DNA of 13,862 nucleotides, taken from the NCBI GenBank assembly GCA_946887425.1, contig CAMPKW010000026.1, forward strand, positions 1-13,862, in the 5' to 3' direction. Each line of letters starts with the position of its first letter. The first letter of the stretch is position 1. The notes under the pieces were generated by a model that did not search any database, was not told the DNA's origin, and was given only the letters and a program-made list of their open reading frames with translations. The position numbers were made by a program, and so were the translations under genes. This DNA is from an uncultured Candidatus Saccharibacteria bacterium (GTDB taxonomy: Bacteria; Patescibacteria; Saccharimonadia; Saccharimonadales; UBA6022). Shown here one piece after another: positions 1 to 7,173 of this stretch.

Positions 1-10
1 ATATACCTGC

Positions 11-33
11 TTGTCGAGTTTCGTATTCGACAA
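11..33. repeat. 7-bp inverted repeat downstream of the first gene
   Basis: TTGTCGA at 11-17 and its exact reverse complement TCGACAA at 27-33 enclose a 9-base loop. It lies about 60 bases beyond the 3' end of the minus-strand gene that stops at 91. There is no T-run on either side, so a rho-independent terminator is not supported. An operator or a processing hairpin is equally possible. The rest of 1-90 shows nothing recognisable. Confidence 0.3.
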
Positions 34-90
34 ATGGGTCGATTACTTACATATTCTACAATAAAATACGCAAAAGAGCAATCGATCCCC

Positions 91-444
91 CTATGCGACA
101 AGTGCCATTTGAGAAATAAACGGTATCGCAACGACGACCAACAGAGCACCACCTATCGCCCAGCCCATCATTGCTGCAATACCCTCCTCGGTCTCTATTT
201 TCTTAAATACAAAAAGTGATACCGCAAACTGCACCCCTACAGTAGCAAGGCCTGCGATAGTGAAAACATTCCCCCATATAGGAGAACCGTATCCATTTGC
301 GTATATCCACTTAATGACAGTAGTGGCCGAAAAAGGAATACCTACGGCAACGATTGAGTTTAGCACAGGTCCGGTGCCGAATTTGTTGCTTAGATGAACT
401 GCACCGAAGAACGAGAAAAGCGCAAGAAGAAACGGATTATACAT
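91..444 (-). CDS. Small four-helix membrane protein, unknown function
   Basis: This 117-aa protein has no family that I recognise. It is very hydrophobic, with likely membrane segments near residues 4-18, 27-46, 58-80 and 92-112, and a short charged patch KKIETEE at 81-87 between the last two. No catalytic or metal-binding motif is visible. The ATG at 444 is chosen because a TATAAT box (451-456, minus strand) preceded by TG lies exactly six bases upstream. That spacing recurs at other genes here and predicts a leaderless transcript. The neighbour at 550 is transcribed divergently from the same 105-base gap. The start codon and hydrophobic pattern make a real gene likely; its role cannot be stated. 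Confidence 0.75.
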   Translation of the reverse strand: MYNPFLLALFSFFGAVHLSNKFGTGPVLNSIVAVGIPFSATTVIKWIYANGYGSPIWGNVFTIAGLATVGVQFAVSLFVFKKIETEEGIAAMMGWAIGGALLVVVAIPFISQMALVA

Positions 445-450
445 ATAGGA

Positions 451-456
451 ATTATA
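451..456 (-). promoter_or_regulatory. Extended -10 promoter, leaderless geometry
   Basis: On the minus strand the sequence reads TGG-TATAAT, then six bases (TCCTAT), then the ATG at 444. The TG motif makes it an extended -10, and no convincing -35 is seen at 16-18 bases upstream. A start site about seven bases after the box would fall on the ATG itself, so the mRNA is inferred to lack a 5' leader. Confidence 0.65.
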
Positions 457-537
457 CCAGCTTACTGTTCACTCACTCCCTCGAGGCCATTTAACTCTAG
501 TAGCCGGGCTCTCGTTCTCCTTGCGAGCGCACTTTGC

Positions 538-543
538 TATACT
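538..543 (+). promoter_or_regulatory. Extended -10 promoter of the DUF4260 gene
   Basis: TGC-TATACT is followed by six bases (AAGCAT) and the ATG at 550. The spacing is the same as at 451-456 on the other strand. No Shine-Dalgarno sequence can fit in the gap, which supports a leaderless transcript. Confidence 0.65.
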
Positions 544-549
544 AAGCAT

Positions 550-930
550 ATGCAAAATACTTTCATGAAACAACTCGTTAGCGCTGAGTACCTCATCGCA
601 GCAATTTTAGTAGCCGTTTTTTATATCGTCGTAGGTGACTTTGACTGGTGGTGGCTGCCAATCCTCTTCTTGGTTCCCGATATTACCATGGCCGGCTATC
701 TCATCAATTCACGAATTGGCGCACTAATCTACAACCTCGGTCACAGCCTCATCGGACCAGCCGCTCTTGTAGCACTCTATATTGGCACTGATAGCCAGGC
801 GCTCCTTTTTGCCTCACTTATTTGGCTGTTCCATATCCTCATTGATCGCGCATTTGGGCACGGCCTCAAGCACACGACCGGATTCAAGCATACGCACCTT
901 GGACATATCGGCAAAAAGAAAAAGAAATAG
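550..930 (+). CDS. DUF4260 family membrane protein
   Basis: This 126-aa protein matches from memory the DUF4260 family: small integral membrane proteins with about four helices and no known function. Typical family features are the segment LVPDITMAGYL (41-51), the YNLGHS motif (61-66), WLFHILIDRAFGHGLKH (92-108) and the ending GFKHTHLGHIG (111-121), followed by five lysines. Several histidines and aspartates in these conserved stretches (D44, H65, H95, D99, H104, H108) could bind a ligand or metal, but that is inference. The open frame extends upstream to 394, but the upstream part overlaps the divergent gene and promoter. ATG 550, six bases after a -10 box, is preferred over the next ATG at 565. 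Confidence 0.85.
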   Translation: MQNTFMKQLVSAEYLIAAILVAVFYIVVGDFDWWWLPILFLVPDITMAGYLINSRIGALIYNLGHSLIGPAALVALYIGTDSQALLFASLIWLFHILIDRAFGHGLKHTTGFKHTHLGHIGKKKKK

Positions 931-986
931 CTTCCGAATCCATATACGTTGGATCATTCGCTCCTACACCTACAGGCGCATAATGC

Positions 987-992
987 TATAAT
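987..992 (+). promoter_or_regulatory. Extended -10 promoter of the cardiolipin-synthase-type gene
   Basis: TGC-TATAAT is a consensus extended -10 box. It ends nine bases before the ATG at 1002, so the expected start site lies 0-3 bases from the start codon and any leader would be too short for ribosome binding. No -35 is evident. Confidence 0.65.
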
Positions 993-1001
993 GACCAGAT
1001 C

Positions 1002-2171
1002 ATGGCCTCACTCAAACGACTCAAGTTAAAAACATATGCCTACAAGAAATTCATAGAAAGCTACGTTAATTCCCCGATTCGCAGGAACAACCACGTAACT
1101 ATACTTACAAACGGCGACGAGATATTCCCGTCAATGCTAGCGTCTATTAGCGAGGCGACAACATCTATATCGTTCTTAACGTATGTATATTGGCGAGGTG
1201 ATATCGCTGATCAATTTGCCGCAGCACTTGCTCGTAAGGCCCGTAGCGGTGTCAAAGTTAATGTACTCATGGACGCGTTTGGCAGCAGTAAAGTCGATCA
1301 AGCATTGATATTGCGTATGAAAAAAGCCGGAGTTGAGTTTCGCTGGTTTCGCCCACTAAAGTGGTATACACTACATAAAATCAATAATCGAACACATCGC
1401 AAGATTCTTGTCATAGATAACCGCGTAGGATTTCTCGGAGGCGTAGGCATTGCCCAGGAGTGGACTGGGAACGCTCAGGATATCCACCATTGGCGCGACA
1501 CACACTTTAAGCTCAGTGGGCCAGGAGTAACCGACCTTCTCGATAGCTTCAATGATAATTGGTGTGAAGCTGGAGGCGTAGCAGTCGACAATAGCCATGC
1601 CGCGACAACCCCCGACGGCAACCAAACAGTACAGTTGACGTCCAGCAAGGCAACTCGCGGCCGGACATACGCCGACAAACTATTCATGTCGCTTATCCAT
1701 TCCGCTCAGATGAGTATCAACATCACTACAGCTTACTTTGCCCCTAGCGCTCAGTTTTGCAATGCCCTTATAGCGGCACGAGCAACAGGTGTCCGAGTCA
1801 CAATTTTGACAAACAGCGCCCATACAAACCACGACCTCGTTCGAAGAGCTGGACATAGGTATTATAAACGACTCCTAGCGGCGGGTATTGAGATATATGA
1901 ATATAACCAAACACTCCTGCATAGTAAAATTGCCACCATCGATGGGGCATGGGCTTGCGTCGGCTCCATCAACCTCGACGACCGCTCATTTGTTCTAAAT
2001 GATGAAATCAATATGTCACTGACAGATCCGGCATTTGTTGCTGACCTTGATGCTCAATTTCTCGACGATCTTTCCCATTCAGAAAAAATAGTCCTCCATA
2101 AATGGATCAAACGCCCGCTGATGGCGCGCGTTGTCGAAACAGCCAGCGGCCTCCTTCGGCGACAACTTTAA
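1002..2171 (+). CDS. Cardiolipin synthase-type phospholipase D protein
   Basis: This 389-aa protein has two phospholipase D (HKD) motifs. The first is H132-x-K134-x4-D139, followed by the typical GFLGG (143-147). The second is H307-x-K309-x4-D314, followed by the typical GSINLDDRS (321-329). In this superfamily the two motifs form one active site. In bacterial cardiolipin synthases the site joins two phosphatidylglycerols, or phosphatidylglycerol and another lipid. The protein lacks the two N-terminal membrane helices of ClsA-type enzymes and is shorter, so it looks more like the ClsB type and probably binds the membrane from the cytoplasm. The basic N-terminus (KRLKLKTYAYKK) may help. ATG 1002 is fixed by the nearby -10 box. 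Another phosphatidyltransferase of this superfamily is possible; the fold assignment is secure. Confidence 0.88.
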   Translation: MASLKRLKLKTYAYKKFIESYVNSPIRRNNHVTILTNGDEIFPSMLASISEATTSISFLTYVYWRGDIADQFAAALARKARSGVKVNVLMDAFGSSKVDQALILRMKKAGVEFRWFRPLKWYTLHKINNRTHRKILVIDNRVGFLGGVGIAQEWTGNAQDIHHWRDTHFKLSGPGVTDLLDSFNDNWCEAGGVAVDNSHAATTPDGNQTVQLTSSKATRGRTYADKLFMSLIHSAQMSINITTAYFAPSAQFCNALIAARATGVRVTILTNSAHTNHDLVRRAGHRYYKRLLAAGIEIYEYNQTLLHSKIATIDGAWACVGSINLDDRSFVLNDEINMSLTDPAFVADLDAQFLDDLSHSEKIVLHKWIKRPLMARVVETASGLLRRQL

Positions 2172-2175
2172 TTCC

Positions 2176-2214
2176 CACACTCCCCCGGTCTAATGGAGTA
2201 GAAGTGTGATTTTT
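2176..2214 (+). terminator. Probable rho-independent terminator after the PLD gene
   Basis: CACACT (2176-2181) pairs with AGTGTG (2203-2208), followed by A and TTTTT (2210-2214). The loop is large. An alternative inner stem pairs ACTCC (2179-2183) with GGAGT (2195-2199). It sits five bases beyond the stop codon at 2171. The stem is weak, so this is only probable. Confidence 0.5.
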
Positions 2215-2268
2215 CTCATATTTCAATTTTTTGTGAACTTTCTTACATTTACTCTTTTGAATATACGC

Positions 2269-2274
2269 TATATT
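2269..2274 (+). promoter_or_regulatory. -10 box of the mechanosensitive-channel-type gene
   Basis: TATATT lies 34 bases before the ATG at 2309, and a possible TTTACT -35 (2248-2253) stands 15 bases upstream of it. Unlike most promoters here it leaves a leader of about 28 bases, long enough to carry the Shine-Dalgarno sequence at 2297-2302. Confidence 0.45.
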
Positions 2275-2296
2275 AAGGACACACTAATCTAAGGAT

Positions 2297-2302
2297 AAGG
2301 AG
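2297..2302 (+). promoter_or_regulatory. Shine-Dalgarno sequence AAGGAG
   Basis: AAGGAG ends six bases before the ATG at 2309, the ideal spacing. It is the clearest ribosome-binding site in the window and shows that this organism uses leadered initiation as well as the apparently leaderless type. Confidence 0.85.
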
Positions 2303-2308
2303 TTATTT

Positions 2309-3031
2309 ATGGAAAGGTTTGATCTCACACAAGAGTTTGAGAATGTGGTGGGGAATATTATTGGATTCCTCCCAAACATACTTGCCGCACTTTTGATACT
2401 GATCATCGGTGGTATTATCGCATCCGCGCTTGCACGCTTAACAAGGAAAGTCCTTCAGCGACTGCGATTTGATCGGGTAATCCACTCCTCGGCAGCAGGT
2501 TCTGTGGTTTCCCGTATTATCGAAAGCCCATCACACTTCACTGGAAGAGTTGTATTTTGGCTTATTATGATTGGTACGATTTCACTCGCCGTAGCAGCGC
2601 TGAATCTACCGATTCTAAACGATTTGCTCGCAGCAGTTTATGGCTATGTCCCTAATATCATTGCTGCTGTAGTGATATTCCTCGTCGCGAGTGCCATTTC
2701 TGCTGGCGGTGCCCGATTCGTACAACGGGTTATGGGAAAGACTGCTATGTCGCGACTCGTGAGCACGGCAATCCCAGCTATCACCATGAGCTTGGCGATC
2801 TTTATGATTCTTAATCAACTAGGTATCGCTACCGACATCGTCAACATCCTATTTACCGCGATCGTTGGCTCAATCGCACTTGGCTTAGCCCTTGCCTTTG
2901 GACTTGGCGGACGGGAGGTTGCGCGTGGACTGCTTGAACAGGCTGCCGATAACGCTCGCACCAAACAAGATAGCATCAAAGAGCAAGTCACCCAAGCTGC
3001 TCAAAACGCTCGACGCTCCACTAACCGATAA
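2309..3031 (+). CDS. MscS-related conserved TM helix protein
   Basis: This 240-aa protein belongs to the group carrying the conserved TM helix found in mechanosensitive channels (Pfam TM_helix). About five membrane segments are visible, near 19-42, 80-100, 112-132, 150-170 and 178-200. Two stretches resemble each other, LPNILAALLILIIGG (21-35) and VPNIIAAVVIFLVAS (114-128), the expected internal repeat. The segment GLALAFGLGGREVAR (192-206) resembles the pore-lining end of this family. The C-terminal 35 residues are polar and helical. The cytoplasmic beta domain and vestibule of true MscS are absent, so gating as a channel is uncertain. Proteins of this kind are thought to help with osmotic stress. 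The start is fixed by AAGGAG. The gene runs into the convergent Clp-like gene with a 12-base gap. Confidence 0.82.
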   Translation: MERFDLTQEFENVVGNIIGFLPNILAALLILIIGGIIASALARLTRKVLQRLRFDRVIHSSAAGSVVSRIIESPSHFTGRVVFWLIMIGTISLAVAALNLPILNDLLAAVYGYVPNIIAAVVIFLVASAISAGGARFVQRVMGKTAMSRLVSTAIPAITMSLAIFMILNQLGIATDIVNILFTAIVGSIALGLALAFGLGGREVARGLLEQAADNARTKQDSIKEQVTQAAQNARRSTNR

Positions 3032-3045
3032 GTAGAATACTTATC
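3027..3045. repeat. Perfect hairpin spanning two convergent stop codons
   Basis: GATAAGTA (3027-3034) and TACTTATC (3038-3045) are perfect inverted repeats around a 3-base loop. The structure includes the TAA of the plus gene (3029-3031) and part of the TGA of the minus gene (3044-3046). It is symmetric and could act on transcripts from both directions, but it is AT-rich and lacks a T-run, so its use as a bidirectional terminator is only an inference. Confidence 0.45.
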
Positions 3046-5494
3046 AAGAAACGGTAGTCACCGGCATGGCAATATCATCAGCCTGCTGGTGACTATTTAA
3101 TATCTGGCTCACCTGCTCGAGCGTAATGGTGATCGTAGTACCAGGAAGCGCACTACCACTAAGCACCTGCTTGGCAACAGTATTTTCAACTGCTCGTTGC
3201 ACAATTCGTCGCATCGGACGAGCACCAAGACGAGGATCATACCCAGCATCAACTAAAAGCAACTTAGCATCATCTTCAACCACAACCGTTAGTTTTTGAA
3301 GAGCAAGTGTCTTATTGATGCTCGCCAAGATAAGGTCGACAACTTGAATCAGCTCTTCTTTGCCTAAAGGTCGGAATGTAACGATTTCATCAAAACGGTT
3401 CAAGAACTCCGGACGGAACTGATTGGTATTAATAAGCTCATCGACAAATTGTTTCTCAAACTGTTCGAGCTGGTAACCCCGCTCGATGTATTCACGAATA
3501 CGATCAGCCCCGGCGTTACTCGTAGCGATTACGATTGCATCACGGAAGCTCACTTCTCGGTTCTTCATGTCGCGCAGGATACCTTCGTCAAGCAACTGCA
3601 GAAGTGTTGTCAGCACTTGCGGATGCGCTTTTTCAATCTCATCAAGCAGCACGACACTAAATGGCTGCTTCATCACACGTGCCGTCAGGCTACCCGGATC
3701 ATCAGCACCATCGGCAATCAGGCGAGCCACATCATCGGCGCGCACATACTCATTGAGGTCAAGACGGATGATTCGCTCTTCGCCACCAAAGTAGACGTCA
3801 GCAAGCGCTTTTGCAAGCTCGGTCTTACCCACACCAGTTGGACCCAGGAATAAGAAGGTACCAATCGGCCGATTCTGGTTGCGGACTCCGGCGCGCGCAC
3901 GCCGAAGGGCATCACTTACCACCTGAACAGCGCGTGTTTGATTGATCATGCGCTTATGAATAAGTTCCTCGAGATTAAGCAGCTTTTCGCGCTCATCATC
4001 TGTATTTGCAACGCCTACTTTGATATCCATTGTCTGCTCAATCGCCTGCTGGACGGACTGAGCCGTTACAAGTCCGTCTTCGGCATGCGACGTCGCTGAC
4101 TCAAGTAACTTCAACGCCCTTCCTGGCATGGCTAGATCATGTACGTAGCGCTCACTAAGGCGATATGCCTCTTCTAGCGACTGGTACATAAATGTAACGT
4201 GGTGCTGAAATTCCATCACAATCAATTGGTCCTGAAGTACCGCCAGCGTTTCACGCTCGGTCGCACTAGCGATAGAAATTCGATTCAGTGCATTAATAAG
4301 CGCTGGATTACGCTGGCCGATCTGCAAGTAACGCTGCTCATCCATCGTCAAGATAATACGCAACCTACCCGCTTCAAGTATCGGAAGTAACACATTACTC
4401 AGGTCAACCGATCCAACACCCTCTTCGAAAAACAACTGGGCGTTATCGAGGCAAAGAATCACGTTTTTAGCACTATAGGCCTCGTTGAGAATGCGCATAA
4501 CAAGCTGCTCGAGCTCGCCGCGTCCAGGCGCAGCTGCAATCAATGCGGAGGCATCGAGCATCACCACCTGTCGAAATTTCAAGCTCGACGGCAAAGAAGA
4601 CGACGCATCAAGCAGCCGATCAGCAAAAGCATGGACAATTGTCGTTTTGCCCACACCAGCTGGGCCTACCAGCGTTGCATTCTGCCTACCAGCATCTGAA
4701 AAAGTTGCAATAAGCTGGTCGAGTGCCTGAGTATGCGCCTCGAGCTCAACCCTCAATGCTCCTCTAGCACTTAATTGTTCGCTAATATTTTGGCCATATT
4801 GAGATAAGAGCGGAATATAACCAAACGACCAATCACGCGCAACACCGCCCGTACGGCGCGGCTTCTTTGATTGACGAATAAGGTCATGGATATGCTCATA
4901 CCACTTTACGCCATTTATAAGGTCGTCTATACCTATCTGCAAATGAGCGAGCACCGTCTCGTGCTGCTCAAATGACCGCACAAGTGCAACAAGCAGCATG
5001 CCGCCGTTTATCTGTTTGGCGTCCATCTGCTCCATAAGAGATAAAGCGTCGCGCCAAATACGATCGCTATCGGCTGGTTTATCCGATGAAATCTCTTGCA
5101 AAAAACGAGCACCGATACCAAAACGAGCCGCAAAAAATTGACCACTCGGCACCTGACTGACAATCACCGCAAGGTCGCGAGGTGAAGCATCTTTTGGCAA
5201 TTTTCCAAGTACATCACCTGCTAAAATTCCGTCTACCGAGGAAGACGCAGATGACTTCAGATGATGAACATCGCCCTTCCACCACTCAAGAACAATAATC
5301 GGCACTGCAGACAAACCTAGTAGCAACCACCCGAGCGGCTGACCGATAACGATAAATACCAACGCCGCAAAAAGACACACATATACCGAAATACTGATAA
5401 GCGGCTTCCATTTTGCGATAACGTTACCGACACGTGCTTTTTGCGCGCGGAGACTTTGTCGATCAAACACTATGCTGTCCATATTGGCGCCCAT
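3044..5494 (-). CDS. Membrane-anchored Clp-family AAA+ ATPase
   Basis: This 816-aa protein has the ClpA/B/C plan with an added membrane anchor. Two hydrophobic helices (about 32-50 and 53-70) are followed by a Clp N-like region (about 104-207), then D1 with Walker A GPAGVGKT (277-284), then D2 with Walker A GPTGVGKT (551-558), Walker B VVLLDE (614-619), N699-R700 and sensor-2 GARPMRR (757-763). D1 looks degenerate: Walker B reads LCLDN (347-351), with Asn in place of the catalytic Glu, and the usual ERRF arginine-finger stretch is replaced. There is no ClpB/ClpC middle coiled-coil domain. The aromatic pore loops of D1 and D2 and the LGF-type ClpP-docking tripeptide are not found. It is likely a membrane-bound remodelling ATPase, possibly not a ClpP partner. 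The start at 5494 overlaps the upstream gene by 25 bases; an in-frame ATG at 5482 is an alternative. Confidence 0.88.
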   Translation of the reverse strand: MGANMDSIVFDRQSLRAQKARVGNVIAKWKPLISISVYVCLFAALVFIVIGQPLGWLLLGLSAVPIIVLEWWKGDVHHLKSSASSSVDGILAGDVLGKLPKDASPRDLAVIVSQVPSGQFFAARFGIGARFLQEISSDKPADSDRIWRDALSLMEQMDAKQINGGMLLVALVRSFEQHETVLAHLQIGIDDLINGVKWYEHIHDLIRQSKKPRRTGGVARDWSFGYIPLLSQYGQNISEQLSARGALRVELEAHTQALDQLIATFSDAGRQNATLVGPAGVGKTTIVHAFADRLLDASSSLPSSLKFRQVVMLDASALIAAAPGRGELEQLVMRILNEAYSAKNVILCLDNAQLFFEEGVGSVDLSNVLLPILEAGRLRIILTMDEQRYLQIGQRNPALINALNRISIASATERETLAVLQDQLIVMEFQHHVTFMYQSLEEAYRLSERYVHDLAMPGRALKLLESATSHAEDGLVTAQSVQQAIEQTMDIKVGVANTDDEREKLLNLEELIHKRMINQTRAVQVVSDALRRARAGVRNQNRPIGTFLFLGPTGVGKTELAKALADVYFGGEERIIRLDLNEYVRADDVARLIADGADDPGSLTARVMKQPFSVVLLDEIEKAHPQVLTTLLQLLDEGILRDMKNREVSFRDAIVIATSNAGADRIREYIERGYQLEQFEKQFVDELINTNQFRPEFLNRFDEIVTFRPLGKEELIQVVDLILASINKTLALQKLTVVVEDDAKLLLVDAGYDPRLGARPMRRIVQRAVENTVAKQVLSGSALPGTTITITLEQVSQILNSHQQADDIAMPVTTVS

Positions 5495-5856
5495 CCAATA
5501 CTAAATAGTAAAATACCCGCAATGGGCAGTAGCGGCACGAGTGCCCAGCCCGCCAGCTCAATCAACCCCCAGGCAACATGAAGCCCGATCACAATAACAC
5601 CCACGATGATCATGAATGTTCGCACCATTGCACCAATAATCCGCGACGTCAGGCGGTCGAAAAATGCGCGCATTTGAACGCCAATAGGACCCCGTATTTT
5701 ACCGGCTGATATCTGGCGGAAAGGCGCGAATAAAGTTTGAAGTAGCAGGCTGATTGAAAAGAAATCAAGCGTTCGAGCCAACCGCTCGCGAATCAGGCCT
5801 GCACGCTGCCTCCAGCCATCACCATACCACCATGAAAGAATACCCACGAGAAACAT
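5470..5856 (-). CDS. Small membrane protein coupled to the Clp-like ATPase
   Basis: This 128-aa protein is of unknown function. The N-terminus (SWWYGDGWRQRAGLIRERLAR, about 8-28) looks amphipathic and basic. A weaker hydrophobic stretch lies at about 31-43, and two strong membrane helices lie near 73-95 and 100-122. The frame continues to a GTG at 5877, but ATG 5856 is preferred because a TACAAT box (5863-5868) stands exactly six bases upstream, as at neighbouring genes. Its last 25 bases overlap the start of the Clp-like gene, so the two are co-transcribed and probably translationally coupled. Both products are membrane proteins, which suggests a complex. No enzyme motif is visible. Confidence 0.75.
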   Translation of the reverse strand: MFLVGILSWWYGDGWRQRAGLIRERLARTLDFFSISLLLQTLFAPFRQISAGKIRGPIGVQMRAFFDRLTSRIIGAMVRTFMIIVGVIVIGLHVAWGLIELAGWALVPLLPIAGILLFSIGWAPIWTA

Positions 5857-5862
5857 AACCTT

Positions 5863-5868
5863 ATTGTA
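5863..5868 (-). promoter_or_regulatory. -10 box of the minus-strand Clp operon
   Basis: On the minus strand TACAAT is followed by six bases (AAGGTT) and the ATG at 5856. There is no TG extension. The box would lie inside the coding sequence if translation began at the GTG at 5877, which argues for the ATG start. Confidence 0.5.
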
Positions 5869-5889
5869 CCCTACCACTAATAATTAGGC

Positions 5890-5895
5890 TATAAT
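5890..5895 (+). promoter_or_regulatory. -10 box of the murT-gatD operon
   Basis: TATAAT is followed by six bases (AGTTAC) and the ATG at 5902. It is divergent from the Clp-operon box only 21 bases away, so the two promoters share one short regulatory gap and could compete for RNA polymerase. Confidence 0.65.
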
Positions 5896-5901
5896 AGTTA
5901 C

Positions 5902-7173
5902 ATGTCAAAGCCGTATACCACTCTCCTCGGCAAAGCCGTTCGTTATGCCGCGCGCCTTCGCGGCGGCGGATCGGCTCTTCCTGGATTATTTGTTGAAAAA
6001 ATAGATCCTGATTTTATCAAGTCTACCCTTGATCAGCTCCCTCGCGGCGTCGTTGTTATTAGCGGCACTAACGGAAAAACTACTACAACTAAAATGGTCG
6101 TCGAATTACTTGAAGGGCAGGGACTTAAAGTATTCACCAACCGCACAGGTAGTAATTTCGTACGCGGCGTAGCGGCAGCCTTGCTCGGTGCAGTCGACCT
6201 AAAAGGCAACCTCGATGCAGACATTGCCGTACTTGAGCTCGATGAAGCGCATGCTGTTCATTTCGTGAATGCCATCCCCCCGCGCTACTGCCTGCTCCTC
6301 AATGTGATGCGTGATCAGCTCGATCGCTTCGGTGAAATCGACACAACTCTTAAACTGCTTGCTCATATTGCCAACCATACGACAGATACGGTCGTTCTTA
6401 ACCGCGAAGATCCACGGGTCGCCAGCATCGCATCAACCCTCACGAATCAAAATGTCATCTACTTTGGCCTCAGCGACACCACCCGAGCGTTATTCCCTAA
6501 TGACGATGATCTTCATAGTGCCCCACGTGTCGCGGCGACACTCCCCGACGCCAGCGTCACGCTCGACAACCTAAAGCAGCACACCGCATCCTTTACCCTG
6601 ATCGATAAAAGCTTCACAACCGATCTCAAGCTTCAAGGCGTTTACAATATCTACAACTCAGCCGCGGCACTCGCACTCGTACGGGAGATCGTCGGAGACA
6701 AGCTCGATACCGACACGCTCATCGCCTCGCTGGCAGCCGTTGAACCTGCATTCGGACGTGGCGAGACGCTCACAATCGGCGGATATCCCCTCGAGCTGGT
6801 CCTTGTAAAAAACCCAGGCGGCTTCCGACTCGGCCTCAGCTCATTTGACGCAAAAGAGTACGCCACGATGATCGCCATCAATGACAACTACGCAGATGGG
6901 CGCGACATGTCATGGCTATGGGATGTCAATTTTGAAAGTCTTGCAGAAAATGGCGTACAAGCGGTAACCGGCATTCGCGCCTACGACATGGCGCTTCGTC
7001 TACAATACGAAGAAGTAGCAATCGGACATATCGATACGAATCTCGTCGCGGCACTACGGGCATTCATCGCTAGTCACAGCAACCAGCCAAAACGTATCTA
7101 CTGCACCTATACCGCAATGCTCGCCCTGCGCCGCGAACTCGGTAGAATGACTTCTGTGGAGACAATCTCATGA
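5902..7173 (+). CDS. murT: Lipid II isoglutaminyl synthase, MurT subunit
   Basis: This 423-aa Mur-ligase-like protein is the partner of GatD. The pair amidates the alpha-carboxyl of D-glutamate in the lipid II stem peptide to D-isoglutamine, using ATP and glutamine, at the inner face of the membrane. Visible are the ATP loop GTNGKTTT (55-62), ELDE (112-115), NVMRDQLDRFGE (134-145), YNIYNSAAA (248-256) and the C-terminal DUF1727 region with DNYADGRDMSWLWD (328-341) and YCTYTAMLALRREL (400-413). An Asp in the 328-341 stretch is the likely partner of the GatD Cys and His. MurT of Firmicutes carries a four-cysteine zinc ribbon in the middle domain; here the only cysteines are C130 and C401, so the ribbon is missing. 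The stop overlaps the gatD start (ATGA). Confidence 0.93.
   Translation: MSKPYTTLLGKAVRYAARLRGGGSALPGLFVEKIDPDFIKSTLDQLPRGVVVISGTNGKTTTTKMVVELLEGQGLKVFTNRTGSNFVRGVAAALLGAVDLKGNLDADIAVLELDEAHAVHFVNAIPPRYCLLLNVMRDQLDRFGEIDTTLKLLAHIANHTTDTVVLNREDPRVASIASTLTNQNVIYFGLSDTTRALFPNDDDLHSAPRVAATLPDASVTLDNLKQHTASFTLIDKSFTTDLKLQGVYNIYNSAAALALVREIVGDKLDTDTLIASLAAVEPAFGRGETLTIGGYPLELVLVKNPGGFRLGLSSFDAKEYATMIAINDNYADGRDMSWLWDVNFESLAENGVQAVTGIRAYDMALRLQYEEVAIGHIDTNLVAALRAFIASHSNQPKRIYCTYTAMLALRRELGRMTSVETIS

Noticed and set aside
394..549. N-terminal extension of the DUF4260 reading frame back to 394
   Set aside because: The extension overlaps the divergent gene and its promoter, contains the TATACT box and reads as low-complexity basic sequence. 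The family similarity begins after ATG 550.
3449..3853. Plus-strand open frames of about 100-134 codons inside the Clp-like gene
   Set aside because: They are antisense shadows of conserved AAA+ coding sequence, with no start signal.
5857..5877. GTG start at 5877 for the 128-aa membrane protein
   Set aside because: The TACAAT box at 5863-5868 would be inside the coding sequence, while ATG 5856 lies six bases after it, the spacing seen at other genes here.
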